A stretch of 64,000 bases of DNA from Gaiellasilicea sp963730405 (GTDB taxonomy: Bacteria; Actinomycetota; Thermoleophilia; Gaiellales; Gaiellaceae), in contig CAVSRW010000011.1 of the NCBI GenBank assembly GCA_963730405.1, positions 1 through 64,000 on the forward strand, written 5' to 3'. Each line of letters opens with the position of its first letter. Within the stretch, counting starts at the first letter, position 1. Both the position numbers and the translations under genes were made by a program. This document shows, in pieces, positions 1-10,701 of the stretch. The notes under the pieces are model-generated. The model was not told where the DNA came from. It ran no database searches and saw only the letters and a list, made by a program, of their open reading frames with translations.

Positions 1-1133
1 GCTGTACAGCGTCCCCACGAAGTTGAATCCCCCGGCAGCAGGATGGCGATAGGCGCGACGCCGGCAAAGAGGACGAGTGCGAGCCACGGCGTCTTGAAGC
101 GCGGGTGGAGTCGCCGGAAGACCTCCGGGAGCTGGCGGTAGGTCGCCATCGAGTAGGTGATCCGCGATGCCCCGATGACGCCCGCATTGGTGGCGATGAA
201 GAGGATCGTCGCGGCGAGCACACCCACATAGATCTCCGCCGAGTCGAGCAGCGCGCCCTCGAGGCCGAGGTTCTGGACCAGTCCGAGAACCGGGTCGTTG
301 GCGAAGCCACCCTCCTCCGGCGGCAGTGCAAGCCGAGTGGTCAACTCGCCGTCGATCACCTCGACAGGCAGCGCCGAGAGCGCGACGAACGGGAGCGTGA
401 AGAAGATTCCGAAGACGGCGGCCGCGACCAGCTTGTAGGCGTTCGGCACGCTCCGCACGGGGTCGCGGACCTCCTCGGCGAGGTTGGAAACGGTCTCGAC
501 GCCTGTGTATGCCAGCATCGCTACCGGCACCGCAAGCGCCAGGTTGGATCAGGTCGGCGCCACGCCCCAGTGAACGTTCTCGACGAGCGTCTCGGGGCTG
601 AGGACCAGCGCGAACCCGACCAGCACGAGCAGCACCTGGGTAGCGAGATCGATTATCGCGAGCGTGACCGAGAGCTTCGCAGCCTCCGAGACGCCGATCA
701 CGTTGAGGGCGACAAGCACGATGATCACGACTGCGCCGCCGATGAGCCGATGGGTTCGTCCGAGCGGCTCCCAGAAGATCGAGAGGTAATGCGGAACGAA
801 GAACGCGGAGACGGCGACAGTGACGACGTAGACGAGCATCTGTGCCCACGCTGCCGTAAATGAGATCAGCTCGTCGAACGCGTGCCGCGCGAAGCTCGAC
901 GACCCACCGGCTTCCGGGAAGCGCACCGTACCCTCGCTGTACGTCGCGGCAGTGCAAGCGAAGATCAGGCCCGCGACGATAAAGACGAGCGGCGTCAGGC
1001 CGAGCGCGTAGACCGCGGTGAGCCCGAGTGCGTAGTAGATCGAGGAGCCGACGTTGCCGTACGCGGTGGCGAAAAGCGCGGGCGTGCCGAGGACACGCTC
1101 GAGCTCGACCTGCCGTCTGCGTCGGCTGGGCAC
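1..1133 (-). CDS. APC-family amino acid permease, 3' truncated by window edge and interrupted
   Basis: Membrane permease of the amino acid-polyamine-organocation superfamily, expected to import amino acids with a cation. The N-terminal part has the family signature (VLGTPALFATAYGNVGSS, then repeated hydrophobic segments). The frame is closed by a TGA at 549-551 after GVAPT. Reading straight through gives SNLALAVPVAMLAYTG and ETVSNLAEE, typical APC sequence, so a Trp TGG codon is expected there. Near base 30 a run of five G (coding strand) needs a sixth to continue as GGFNFVGTLYS. The start used is GTG at 1133 with no clear ribosome site, so the true start is uncertain. The gene stands alone, downstream of the subtilase terminator. 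It is either a recent pseudogene or two sequence errors; the second seems likelier given the rest of the window. Confidence 0.8.
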
Positions 1134-1244
1134 CGCAGCACTCGAAGGAACCTGCGGAATCGAGACGTGTGCGGCGGAGCGAAGCGACCCTTCAGACGTC
1201 TTCGCGCGTGCCGGAGCTGCTCCCGCGGAACCCGCTCTTGCGCC

Positions 1245-1277
1245 AAAAAAGAGGGGCCGGCGAGCGCCGGCCCCTCT
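1245..1277 (-). terminator. Rho-independent terminator of the first subtilase gene
   Basis: A perfect 13-bp stem (AGAGGGGCCGGCG and its complement) with a tiny loop lies 22 bp past the subtilase stop codon. It is followed on the minus strand by six T. This is the clearest terminator in the window. Confidence 0.85.
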
Positions 1278-1299
1278 TCTCGAGCGATGGAGCCCGTCT

Positions 1300-3454
1300 C
1301 TACTTGATCAGCGTGTAGACCGCGGCGTGCGCGATCTCACCACCGGCGCCGAAGACGCGCAGAGTGGCCTGGTGGCCGCCTGCACTCGCCCCCTTGGCGG
1401 CGGACATCGTCACGGTGATCGTGCTTCCGGACAGCGCGGCGCCGTACGTGACGCCGGTGCCCGTGGTACCGGTGACGGTGACGCTCGTCGGCGCGCCGCC
1501 GAGCGAGCTCAGCGAGACGATGCGCGTGTCGCTCCGGCCGGAGCCCGAAGGCACCGCGCCGAAGCTGACGCTGACCGGGTCGAGCGCGACCCTCGCGCGG
1601 TCGCCGCGAGCGACGTTCGCCCGGCCGGCGCCGACATGTTCACGTCGTTCATCGGAGCGCCGAGCCCGTGCTCGTCTTGAGCACGCCCTGATCGGCGGTG
1701 TTCACGATCGCCGACCGGACCTGCGCCGCCGTCCAGCCGGAGTGCTGGCTGCGGACGACCGCGGCGGAGCCCGCGAGGTGCGGCGTTGCCATCGAGGTGC
1801 CCTGGAAGAACGCCCAGCACGGCGGCGCCGCGCATGCTGCGCGGGCTGAGCGCTGAGGACGTTGACGCCGGGGGCGACGACGTCCGGCTTGACCCGGAAG
1901 TCGACGTCGGTCGGGCCCTGGCTGCTGAAGCCGGCCATGATGTCGTCGTTCGCCGTCTGCGAAGTACGCCTTGCGTCGCGGCGATCGTCGTCGACGACGC
2001 CGTTCTGGCGGCCTTCAGCGCCTGGCCGTCGACCGAGCGAGACCATGTAGGCCGGAATCGTGGGCTCGGTCGGCGATGCCGCCGAAGCCCATCGCGATCG
2101 GATCGCCGCCGACGTTGTTGACGACGAGCGACGACCGTGGCGCCCGCGTTCTGCGCGTTCCGGATCTTCTCCGAGAACGTGCAGGTGCCGCGCGAGATCA
2201 GAGCGATCTTGCCGGTGAGGCTGCCGGCCGGCGACGCGGCGCAGGCGTCGCTGAGGCCGTTGCACGGCTCCCGTGACGACGCCCAGCGGCGCGGTGACGG
2301 TCGGCGGTGACCGTCGCGAAGTCGCCGGAGGCGGCGCCGAACGGGGCGCCGCCGTCGGCGGTCGTGACCGGCGTCGCCGATGAAGTGGCCGACGGTGCTG
2401 GCGCCGGCGGTCAGCGCCCGCGCCGCCTTGCCGGGCGACTCGACCGTGCTGAAGCCGCGGGCCGCTGTTGCCGGCGGCGACAGCGATCACCATGTTCGCC
2501 TGGTCGAGATTGTCGACGCGCCATCGCGAGCAGGTCCTTGACGCCCGACGAGTCGCCACCGAGGCTCATGTTGGCGATGTCGAAGCCGTCCTCGTAGGCC
2601 GCCTCGAGCGCGTCGAGGATGTCCTCCGAGCGGGCGTTCCCGTCTTCGCCCGGGAAGACGTTGTAGTTGCCGAGCATGGCCGCCGGAGCGACGCCGGACG
2701 GAGCGTACGGAATCGCCGATTCCGTCGACGATTGCAGATGTGTGCTCGTTGCAGGCGACGGTGCCGGCGACGTGCGTGCCGTGACCGTTGACGTCCTTGG
2801 GCGTGTAGCCGCGGCTGCCGGCCTGGTTGTTGAACACCTTCGCGTACGTGACCTTGTCGTTCGTGAACGCACCGTCGTTGGCGCGGATTTCCGTCGGAGA
2901 AGCACGGATGCGTGATGTCGATCCCCGTGTCGACGATCGCGACCTTGGAACCCGCGCCCTTCGCGGTCGGAGTGCCACCGCCGGCGGTCCATGCCTGGAA
3001 GGCGCTGACGAGCTCGAGATCGGGATCGTCGTGCCCGGCCGGCGAGTAGAGCGACTGGTAGCTCGGCGCTGAGCGCCATCGGCGCCGCCGCGATCGTGGC
3101 AAGCGACTCGCCGTTCAGCTGCACGCCGACGGCGTTCAGGGCGAGATCGAACTCGCCGGTGACCTTCGCCTTCGGCGCGTTCGCGCGCAGCCACTGCTTG
3201 AAGTCGTTCCGGAACGCCGAGAGCTGCGCGCGGTAGGACTTCGTCGACTTGCTCGTGAAGTCCACCTTCTTGCCCGGTGCGGGCTTCGTCTTCTCGTACG
3301 TCGACAGCGGCTCGCCGTTCAGCAGGACGAGCGCGGAGCCGGTGTCGATCCCGGCTGTCGGCGCCCCGTCCGTGGCCGGCCCGCCCGCGCCTGCCGTGAC
3401 CGGCAAGACGAGGATCGCGGCCGCCATGGCGGCGCCATAGAGCAGTCTCTTCAT
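1300..3454 (-). CDS. Secreted S8 subtilisin-like serine protease (subtilase 1), frameshifted
   Basis: Extracellular serine protease. ATG at 3454 follows the ribosome site GGGGAGAGG. The N-terminus MKRLLYGAAMAAAILVLP is a signal peptide, followed by a propeptide-like stretch. All subtilase motifs are present but spread over several frames: Asp in AIVDTGIDITHP (about 2930), His in DVNGHGTHVAG (about 2780), oxyanion Asn in AVAAGNSGP (about 2480) and Ser in GTSMATPHLAG (about 1785). A protease-associated (PA) insertion (ISRGTCTFSEK) lies between Asn and Ser. The C-terminal 100 residues form a beta-rich Ig-like domain ending YTLIK. At least five single-base slips break the frame. It is the first of three tandem paralogous-type subtilases with matching promoters. 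Function is secure; intactness is not. Confidence 0.85.
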
Positions 3455-3478
3455 GTTCCTCTCCCCTGTGTCATTGAC

Positions 3479-3496
3479 GGCCGCAAAGGCGCAGCC
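3479..3496 (-). promoter_or_regulatory. Leader hairpin of subtilase 1
   Basis: In the 5' leader, GGCTGC and GCGGCC can pair (one U-G wobble) around a 6-nt loop, between the promoter and the ribosome site. A hairpin at the equivalent place occurs in the leaders of the next two subtilases. Confidence 0.45.
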
Positions 3497-3513
3497 GCTC
3501 CCCAAGCGATCGG

Positions 3514-3542
3514 ATCGTAATGCGGCCCATCGAAACCCGCAA
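3514..3542 (-). promoter_or_regulatory. Promoter of subtilase 1
   Basis: Minus-strand -35 TTGCGG (3537-3542), 17-bp spacer and -10 TACGAT (3514-3519), about 60 bp before the ATG at 3454. The same -10 and similar -35 occur at the other two subtilases. Confidence 0.6.
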
Positions 3543-3558
3543 GTGTCAGGGAAACGGA

Positions 3559-3894
3559 CTAGGGCGGCGGGGCGCAGGCAGTCTGCGTAACGTCCACCTG
3601 CGCCCGGTTGCCGCGGCTCCCGAGTCGCCTGGACGACGAGGGCGTCGCAGCGGCCGAGGCTCGACCCGGAACACGGTCGTGAAGCCGCCGCGCGAGCCGG
3701 CCCTGATGCTCCGGGTGCAGCTGGACCTGGCCGGACACGAGCAGCTTCACCTTCTCGTTCGGCGCGAAGCGGGCGCCGCGGATCGTCAGCGGATCGCGGT
3801 CGGCGATCGCGAGCGTGGCGCACCGCCCGGCGCCGTTCGCCGCCGATCCCGAGAAGGCGAGGCTGGCGCAGATCGCGACCCCGAGCGCGCGCAT
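3559..3894 (-). CDS. Small secreted protein of unknown function
   Basis: An approximately 110-residue protein with a signal peptide (MRALGVAICASLAFSGSA) and then a short beta-rich domain (CATLAIADRDPLTIRG, ARFAPNEKVKLLVSG). The ATG is at 3894. The middle (around 3660-3730) reads more naturally in a second frame (GGFTTVFRVEPRRCDAL) before returning to GNRAQVDVTQTACAPPP, so two compensating slips are likely. I do not recognise a named family, although its layout (Cys, RGARF, Ala/Arg-rich end) resembles small Ig-like secreted proteins that I associate with this bacterial class. It lies between subtilases 1 and 2, transcribed in the same direction. Confidence 0.55.
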   Translation of the reverse strand: MRALGVAICASLAFSGSAANGAGRCATLAIADRDPLTIRGARFAPNEKVKLLVSGQVQLHPEHQGRLARRLHDRVPGRASAAATPSSSRRLGSRGNRAQVDVTQTACAPPP

Positions 3895-3909
3895 GCGCCT
3901 GAGTATGCC

Positions 3910-3935
3910 AGCGGCCCCGCCGAGGCGGGGCCGCT
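3910..3935 (-). terminator. Terminator hairpin after subtilase 2
   Basis: Perfect 12-bp GC stem (AGCGGCCCCGCC and its complement) with a 2-nt loop, 25 bp past the subtilase 2 stop codon. It lacks a clear U tract, so strength is uncertain. Confidence 0.6.
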
Positions 3936-3959
3936 GGGCCGAACCGAGGTGGTGCGGTG

Positions 3960-6900
3960 TTACGGGGTGACGCTCTGGACGATCACGTCACCGGAGCCGA
4001 CGAGCACGTTCGTGTCCGTGCGCACCTGGACGTTGCCCAGGAGCACCCGGCCGCTCGCCGGCGCCGCGTTCGCGGTCACCGAGCCCGGCACCGTCCACGA
4101 AGCGCCGGACGGGCGCAGCGCGTTGGCGTCGGTCACCGAGACCGAGCCGAACGCCGAGTTGGCGAACACGTCGACGTAGTTGTACGTCGTCGTCCCGGCC
4201 GGCACGTCGAAGCCGTCGACCAGGACGCGCCAGAGCCCGGCTGCCGGGTTGGCGATCGTGACCGACTCCTCGGAGTCTCCGTCCGCGGCCTGCCCGGCCA
4301 GCACGCAGGTGCCGCTCGTGCAGTTGTAGACGAAGAGGTCGAGGTCGGCGGCCGGATCGGACGGGCTGCCGATCGTCGCGCGGAGCGACGTCGATCCCGC
4401 CGTGACCGTCGTGTCGTACGTCTGCTGTGCGTGGTGCGCGATCGAGAACGGACCGAGCCTGGCGCTGCCGAGAGTCGTTCCGACAGCCCGGCCCGTGAAG
4501 GTCCCGAACACGTTCGTCAGCGTGTACGAACGGGCGACCGGGACGCCGATCGTCGCGGACGCGATCGTGTCCGGGTTCGGCGAGACCGTCGCGCCGAGGA
4601 TGGACGCCGTCAGCGTGTACGGAATCACCGCCACGTCGGACGTGCGCCGCCCCTCGATCGTGATCTCCCAGACGCCCGCCTGCGGGTTCGCCGTGCACCC
4701 GGCTGTTCGGGCCGCCGCCGGGGCAGTGCCGCCCGGAACGACGGGCGGGCTGTAGCAGTTGGTGCTCGCGTTCGAGTCGATGCCGACGCCGAACGGGTGG
4801 AAGCGCAGGAAGCGCGCCTGCCCCGTGCCGGCAGTCGCCGACGGGCCGGAGAAGTCGACCTTGAAGGCGGGCGTGCCGGCCGGGACGCTGAAGAAGTAGC
4901 TGTGCGTCTGGTTCCGGCCGATCGTGCCCGACTTCGTCACCGAGTAGTTGTTCGCGGCCGTGAACTGCTCGGCCGCGACGACGACGTTCGACGTCTCGTA
5001 CTCGATCCCGGGCCTGCTGGGATCGTCGAGGCGCAGGATCGCCGAGTGGATCCCGGCCGTCGCCGGATTGATCGTGACGTCAGGCGTCGCCGGCGCGTTC
5101 TTGCCCAGCGAGATCGAGCGCCGCGGTGCTGAACGTGCCGTCGTTGCCGAGCCACGACAGGTTGTAGGTCACGGCGCCGCCGCCACCCGAGGTGCGGGTG
5201 AAGGTGTACGTCCGCGTGTAGCTCGTGCCGGCCGTGACGCCCTCGCGGTCGTGGATGCCCGTGGCCGACGCCCGGCGTCGCGAGGAAGCCGGAGAGCGCC
5301 GTGTTGACCGGGACGGACGACGTGATCGCGTCCGTCTTCAGGTTCGTCTTCAGCAGGTTCCAGGCCGCCGGGACGTCGATGATGCCGACGCCCTGCTCGT
5401 ACGCCCCGATGCGGGGGTCGAGATAGCGGGCGCTCGACTTGAGCGCCTGGCGGATCTGATCCGGCTGCTTCTGCACGCCCGCCTGCTTGGCGGCGCTGAT
5501 CAGCAGCGCAGCCGAGCCGGCCGCCTGCGGGGACGCCATCGAGGTGCCGTTGAACATGCCGTAGCCGGGCGGCAGCACGTAGGTGCCGCCGACGGGCTGG
5601 CCCGTGCTGCCAGGTCGGCACGGTCGAGACCGCGGAGCCCGGAGCGACGATCTGCGGCGCGAAGCCGCCGTCCTCGCGCGGGCCGCGCGAGCTGAAGCCG
5701 TGCAGGTTGTCGACGCCAGTCCGAGTCGGAGCCGTAGTTCTTCTGCCAGCTGTCCTTCGAGATGTACGAGCCGACGCTCATCACCTTGTCCGCGACCGCC
5801 GGGTCGCCGACCGTGTTCATGCCCGAGCCGCTGTTGCCGGCCGAGATGAACATCTGGACGTTCGTCTGCTCGATCAGGCGGGTGTAGAGGAGCGCCCGCG
5901 CGTTGTTGCCGTCGTTCAGCGACGGGAGGCCGCCGATCGACATGTTGATCACGTCGACGTTCGACTGCTTGGCGACGTAGATCATCCCGTCGGTCAGCGC
6001 GGCCGCCGTGCAGCCGGTGATGAAGAGGCAGGCGCGGAGCGAGACGATCTTCGCTCCGGGGGCCTGGCCGCTCATCGCGCCGCCGAAGAGGGCGTTGCCT
6101 GCGGCGATGCCCGCGACGTGCGAGCCGTGCGCGCCGGAGACGATGCCGATGTTGACGAGCTTGTTCTTGCCGTCGGTCTGGACGACGAACGGCATCGCTT
6201 CCTTGATCGCCGTCGCCGGGTTGTCGGTGCCGAAGTAGCCGCTTGTCGCGGTTGACCTTGTAGTCGGTCATCGCGGGCTCGCCGGCGAAGCTGCGTGTCT
6301 GCGTTGGCGTCGACGAAGACCTGGTTGTCCGAGTCCGCCAGAGCACGGCGAAGGTGCCGTTGGAGCCGGCGGGGTTGCCGTCGCGGTTGACGTCGCTGCC
6401 GAGCTCGCCGCCGAGACGCGGGTCGCGCTCGTTGAAGACGCCGAACCGGTAGCTGCCGTCGCCGCGGCGCCGTGTAGGTCGTGGTCGCCGACCGTGAGAC
6501 GAGCTGCCGGAGACGGTGACCTGGCCGACATGTCGAGCCAGGTCGGGTCGCCGGAGAGCCGCCGGGATGCGTGCCGGTGACCCAGTCGATGATCTTCGCC
6601 TCGCCCGTGCTGGTCGTCGTTCAGGCTCGGGTGGTCGAGGTCGATGCCCGTGTCGACGATGCCGATCGTGACGCCGCGGCCGTCCCAGGTCGGGTTGGCG
6701 AGCGTGAAGTCGCCGCGCCCGTGTCCTGCATCGGCATGTACGCGTTCGACGCGCGGGGTCGCCGCGCTCGGCGGCACCTGCGGCGTCGGCGCGACCGGTG
6801 CCCTCGGGCCGCGGATCCTCGAGCGGAATGACCTCGTCGAGGTCGATCCCCTCGATCGAGTCGAGGGCGGCGATCGCCTGGACCTTGTCGGTGGCGACGC

Positions 6901-7186
6901 GCGCGAGCACGTAGCCGAGGCTGTCGTCGCGGTTCAGGATCGAGCCGCCCTGCGCCTCGATGCCTCTGACGACGTCGCGGTTGGCGCCGGCCTTCGAGGC
7001 GATGATCACGATGACGGTGCTCTTGCCCTCCGCCTTCGCCTGCGCGAGGAGCGCCCGGTCGTGCTTCGAGAGCCCTCCACCGCCATTGCCGCTGCTGCCG
7101 GCGAATGCTGTCGCGCCCGTCAGGGCGACGACCGCAAACGCGGCGATCACGAGCGCGCCAAAGGCGCGCTTCGGGACAGATCTCAT
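3960..7186 (-). CDS. Secreted S8 serine protease with long Asp-His insertion (subtilase 2), frameshifted
   Basis: Extracellular subtilase of about 1,070 residues. The ATG at 7186 is chosen because GGGGAG lies 8 nt upstream; a longer frame would start at 7204. Signal peptide: AFGALVIAAFAVVALTGATA. An I9-like propeptide (VIVIIASKAGANRDVVRGI) follows. Asp is in GIVDTGIDLDHPS (about 6650), His in SGAHGSHVAGIAAG (about 6120), Asn in ISAGNSGSGM (about 5840) and Ser in FNGTSMASPQAAGS (about 5530). Asp and His are about 180 residues apart instead of about 40, as in tripeptidyl-peptidase II-type subtilases. The C-terminus (3960-4940) holds two beta domains resembling the bacterial pre-peptidase C-terminal type. 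Several single-base slips occur between 5080 and 6780. Confidence 0.85.
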
Positions 7187-7209
7187 CTGTTCTCCCCTTT
7201 TCAATGTGA

Positions 7210-7226
7210 GAGCCGCGCAGCGGCTC
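7210..7226 (-). promoter_or_regulatory. Leader hairpin of subtilase 2
   Basis: Perfect 7-bp stem GAGCCGC / GCGGCTC with a 3-nt loop, in the leader between promoter and ribosome site. It is the counterpart of hairpins at 3479-3496 and 10623-10638. Confidence 0.5.
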
Positions 7227-7244
7227 CTTCCCCAAGCGAGGCGG

Positions 7245-7272
7245 ATCGTAGCCGGAATTGCACAACCTGCAA
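7245..7272 (-). promoter_or_regulatory. Promoter of subtilase 2
   Basis: Minus-strand -35 TTGCAG (7267-7272), 16-bp spacer and -10 TACGAT (7245-7250). The downstream sequence CGCTTGGGG is shared with the leader of subtilase 1. Confidence 0.6.
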
Positions 7273-7287
7273 GGGCCTAGGCAGAAC

Positions 7288-7317
7288 GGCGGAGGCCGGC
7301 TTGCGCCGGCCTCCGCC
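7288..7317 (-). terminator. Terminator hairpin after subtilase 3
   Basis: Perfect 13-bp stem (GGCGGAGGCCGGC and its complement) with a 4-nt loop, 24 bp past the stop of subtilase 3. No U tract follows. It also insulates the promoter of subtilase 2. Confidence 0.6.
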
Positions 7318-7340
7318 TTCCAACTCCTGCTGTCGTCCGA

Positions 7341-10300
7341 TTACTTCTTGATCGACAGCACCTCGGCGCGCTCGCCGCTCTGGTTGAAGTGGTGCAGGAG
7401 CAGCACGCCGCCGGAGCCGTTGGCCGTGAAGACGGCGTCGTTGTAGCCGACGTCGATCTTCTGGCCGTCGAGCGCCGGGTACATCGTCGTGGCCGCGAGC
7501 CCGTCCGAGAAGGTCAGGCCCGGCGTCGCGACGTTGTACGTGGCCCACGGCGTCGTGTCGATCGTGCCCCAGAACCGGCTGAAGCCGACGATCCGGTACT
7601 TGATCGACGTCGCCCCCGCCGGTAGCCCGAGCGAGGCGACGGGCACCGGGATCGAGAGGACGCTGTTGTTGTACGGCGCCGTGTTCACGTTCGAGCTGAA
7701 CACGTTCGTGAATCCGAGCGCCGCGGCCGGTGACCCGCCCGCGACGACGAACACGTCCTGCGGGTCGGCGTTCGGCCCGAAGGTGAAGCGGGTCGTGAAC
7801 GCCGAGAAGTCGACGGTTCCGTTGCCGTCGCGGTCGACCTCGACCGTGAACTGGACGTCCGTCGCCGGAGCCGCCCAGTCGGCGTGCGTGGCGACGCCGA
7901 AGTAGAGCGTGTTGCCCTTCCGGGCCGCACCCGCGTACTGGACGTCCGCACCGCGTGCGAGCTCCGAGACGCCGGTGCCGAGCGTCGCCTTGCCGGAGGT
8001 GATACCCAGCTCGAACGCGCTCACCTTCGAGAGGTAGCCGAGCGGCTCGGCACCCGTGTTGACGCCCTCGCCGGCGATGTTGATCGTCGCCGACGTGCCC
8101 TTGCCGACGTTCGAGGAACTTCGGCGCCGCCTTCGTCGTCGACGCGGGCCGGGCGGCGACGTACACGGGCACCCGCAGTGCCGAGCCGGAGGCCGGCGTC
8201 ACCAGCACGAGACCGGAGGCCTCGCTCAGCCACTGCCGCGGGTTCCCGACCTGCACGCCCGCGACCGTCACGTCGCGCGTGTTCTGCATCGCGGCCGCGG
8301 TCGCGTCGAGCTGCACGACGAACGTGGCCGAGCCGCCCGCCGGGACGTTCAGCGACGTCCCGCCGGGGAACGAGTACGCGACGCCCGGGATCGACGAGCG
8401 GGCGTCGTACGAGAGCGTGTACGACTGTGCCGATCCGCCGTGGTTCTCGACCCGGATCGTCCGCTGCGCCGAGTACGTGCCGGCCACCTCGACGTCGCCG
8501 AACGAGACGCTCACCGAGCCGGAGCCGTCCGCGTTGTAGGCGATCGAGCTGCTTGCGAGCGCGCTCGGCACCTGGACGCGGCCGGAGCCGACGCGGCCGG
8601 GGTTGTACTTCGGGCCGGTCTGCCCGAACTGGCTGAAGATGTCGCTGCCGGCGGTGTTCATCGCCAGTGCCTTCAGCTGCTCGAGCGACCAGGTCGGATG
8701 CTCCTGCTTCAGCAGCGCCATCACGCCCGCCATGTGCGGCGAGGCCATCGAGGTGCCGTTGAGGCTGCGGCCGCGGAAGCCGGTGCGGCTGTCCGGCGAC
8801 CAGATGGTCTGGCCCGGGGCCGCGATGTCCGGCTTCAGGCCGGTGTCACGGGCCCGCGGGCCGCGCGACGAGAAGCCGGAGAGCGCGTCGACGCGCGCCT
8901 GGTCGATCGACTCGCCGATCACGAGACTCGAGAGCGTCACGTTCAGCGCCGGATTGACGACGCCCGCCGTCAGCTGGCTCTTGAGCGTGTTGCCGACGTT
9001 GACGTTCGTGTACATGCCCGGGATCGCCGCGTTGCCGGCGATCGCCGTATCGAGGAACGTCGTCGAGTCGGCCATGATGATCCCGATCGCCCCGGCGGTC
9101 GTCGCGTTGTTCGCCCGCACGGCGGAGCCGCACGGGAACGGGTCGTTGCCGATCTTCCAGTCGACGAGGACGATCTTGCCGGCGATGTTCGCCGCGTCCG
9201 CCGCCGATCCACGCCGAGCAGCCGAACTGGTTCGTGGCCGGGTAGTAGACGTTGCCCGTCCGCTCCGGCGTCGCGTTCCAGTTGAAGAGCGTGTTCTTCG
9301 AGGCGATGTACGTGCCCGCGATCGCGGCCGGCGTGTTGACGATGATCGCGTCCGCCCGCTCGGCGGCGTCGAGCGACGAGGCCGTGGCGATCGCGCGCAC
9401 CGCGCTGCCCGGGCTGCCGCTGACGTAGTACGAGTCGCCGCTGTTGCCGGCGGAGGTGACGACGATGACGCCGAGCGCGACGGCGTTGTTGCTCGCGGCG
9501 GCGCTCGGGTCGTCCGGCGTCCCGTAGGCGGAGCCGAGCGACATGTTGATCACGTCGACGTGGTCGGACGGGTTGCCGTCCCGGTTCGGGTCGGTCGCCC
9601 AGTTGATCGCGGCAACCGTGAGCGCCGTGCTGCCCGCGCAGCCGAAGACGCGCAGCGCGTAGATGTCGGCCTGCGGCGCGACGCCGGGGCCGATCCCCAT
9701 GCCCGCCGTGTTGACGGAGCCGTTGTACGGGCCGGCGTACGCCGTGCCGTCCGCGTTCACGCCCGTGCCCGGCCGCGCGTGCCCGCCACGTGCGTGCCGT
9801 GGCCGTTGCAGTCCATCGGGTTCGGGTCCGGGCTGCGGGATCAGCGCCGCACCCGTCGCCGCTCGCGTTGTAGTTGTCGCCGGCGAAGTCGAAGCCGCCG
9901 ACGACGCGCGCGGACGGGTAGATGCCGGGCAGCGAGAACCCGGCCGGGTTCAGGTCCGGGTCGGGCGGGTTCGCCGCCGCGCTCGTCGCGACCGTGTAGT
10001 CGGCCGCCGAGCCGGAGCCGGAGAAGCCGCGGTGGACGTAGTCGACGCCCGTGTCGATGACGGCGATGCTGAGGCCGTCGCCGGTGTTGCCGTACGTCCC
10101 CCACGCCTGCAGCGCGCCGATCAGCGGCACGCTCGAGTGGTTGTCGAGCTCGACGAGCGGGATCACGTGCACCGCCGTCACGCCCGGCAGCTCTGCGAGC
10201 TCGGCGAGCGTGCCCGGCGCGGCCTGCACGGCGATGCCGTTGTAGGCGCTCTGCACCTGGTAGAGCGGTGTCGCGTCGATGCCGCTCGACTGCAGCGCCT

Positions 10301-10598
10301 CGAGCGTGACCGCCTGTGCCTGCTCGTTCGCCTGCTTGCGTGCCTTGCCGAGCTTGCCGGCGTCGTCCGTCGACGCGCCCATGCGGCGCGCCTTCGCATA
10401 CGCGACGGCTGACGGCTCGCCCGCCAGCTCGAGCATGACCGCGCCACCTGTGGCGTCGAGGGACGCCTGGAGCGAGGCGCCCTCGGCGTTCACCTGTGTG
10501 TCGTCGGATGTCGCGGACCCCGCGCCGCTCGCCAATACGCCGGCGAGGGCGGCAATCGCGACCAAGAGGCGCGCTACGCGCCCTGAAGCGTGTCTCAT
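7341..10598 (-). CDS. Secreted S8 serine protease with PA domain (subtilase 3), frameshifted
   Basis: Extracellular subtilase of about 1,085 residues. ATG at 10598 follows GGGGAGAG; the longer frame from 10643 has no such site. Signal peptide: ARLLVAIAALAGVLASGAGS. Then come an inhibitor-like propeptide (ending AVHVIPLVELDN), Asp in AVIDTGVDYVHRG (about 10055), His in NGHGTHVAG (about 9800), Asn in TSAGNSGDSYY (about 9440) and Ser in LNGTSMASPHMAG (about 8750). A PA-type insertion (AGTYIASKNTLFNW) sits between Asn and Ser. It is followed by a Fn3-like domain and a C-terminal domain ending HHFNQSGERAEVLSIKK. Slips occur near 8115, 9205 and 9780-9840. Domain order resembles large fibronectin-type subtilases that degrade external protein; no substrate can be inferred. 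Confidence 0.87.
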
Positions 10599-10622
10599 GA
10601 ACTCTCCCCTGGTGTCGAGGCA

Positions 10623-10638
10623 GCCGCCACGCGGCGGC
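10623..10638 (-). promoter_or_regulatory. Leader hairpin of subtilase 3
   Basis: Perfect 6-bp stem GCCGCC / GGCGGC with a 4-nt loop between the promoter and the ribosome site of subtilase 3. Confidence 0.45.
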
Positions 10639-10653
10639 ACCAAAGCCGCACTG

Positions 10654-10682
10654 ATCGTACGACGGTTCAGTGGGTATTACAA
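10654..10682 (-). promoter_or_regulatory. Promoter of subtilase 3
   Basis: Minus-strand -35 TTGTAA (10677-10682), 17-bp spacer and -10 TACGAT (10654-10659). It matches the promoters of subtilases 1 and 2 in layout. Confidence 0.6.
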
Positions 10683-10701
10683 GGGGCCTTTGCACCAGCA
10701 G

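Noticed and set aside
105..863. Long open frames on the strand opposite the permease, and similar long frames opposite most genes (for example 16496-19090, 37940-39835)
   Set aside because: They are Arg/Asp/Glu-rich translations of the antisense of GC-rich genes, with no domains and no start signals. Long antisense frames are expected at this base composition.
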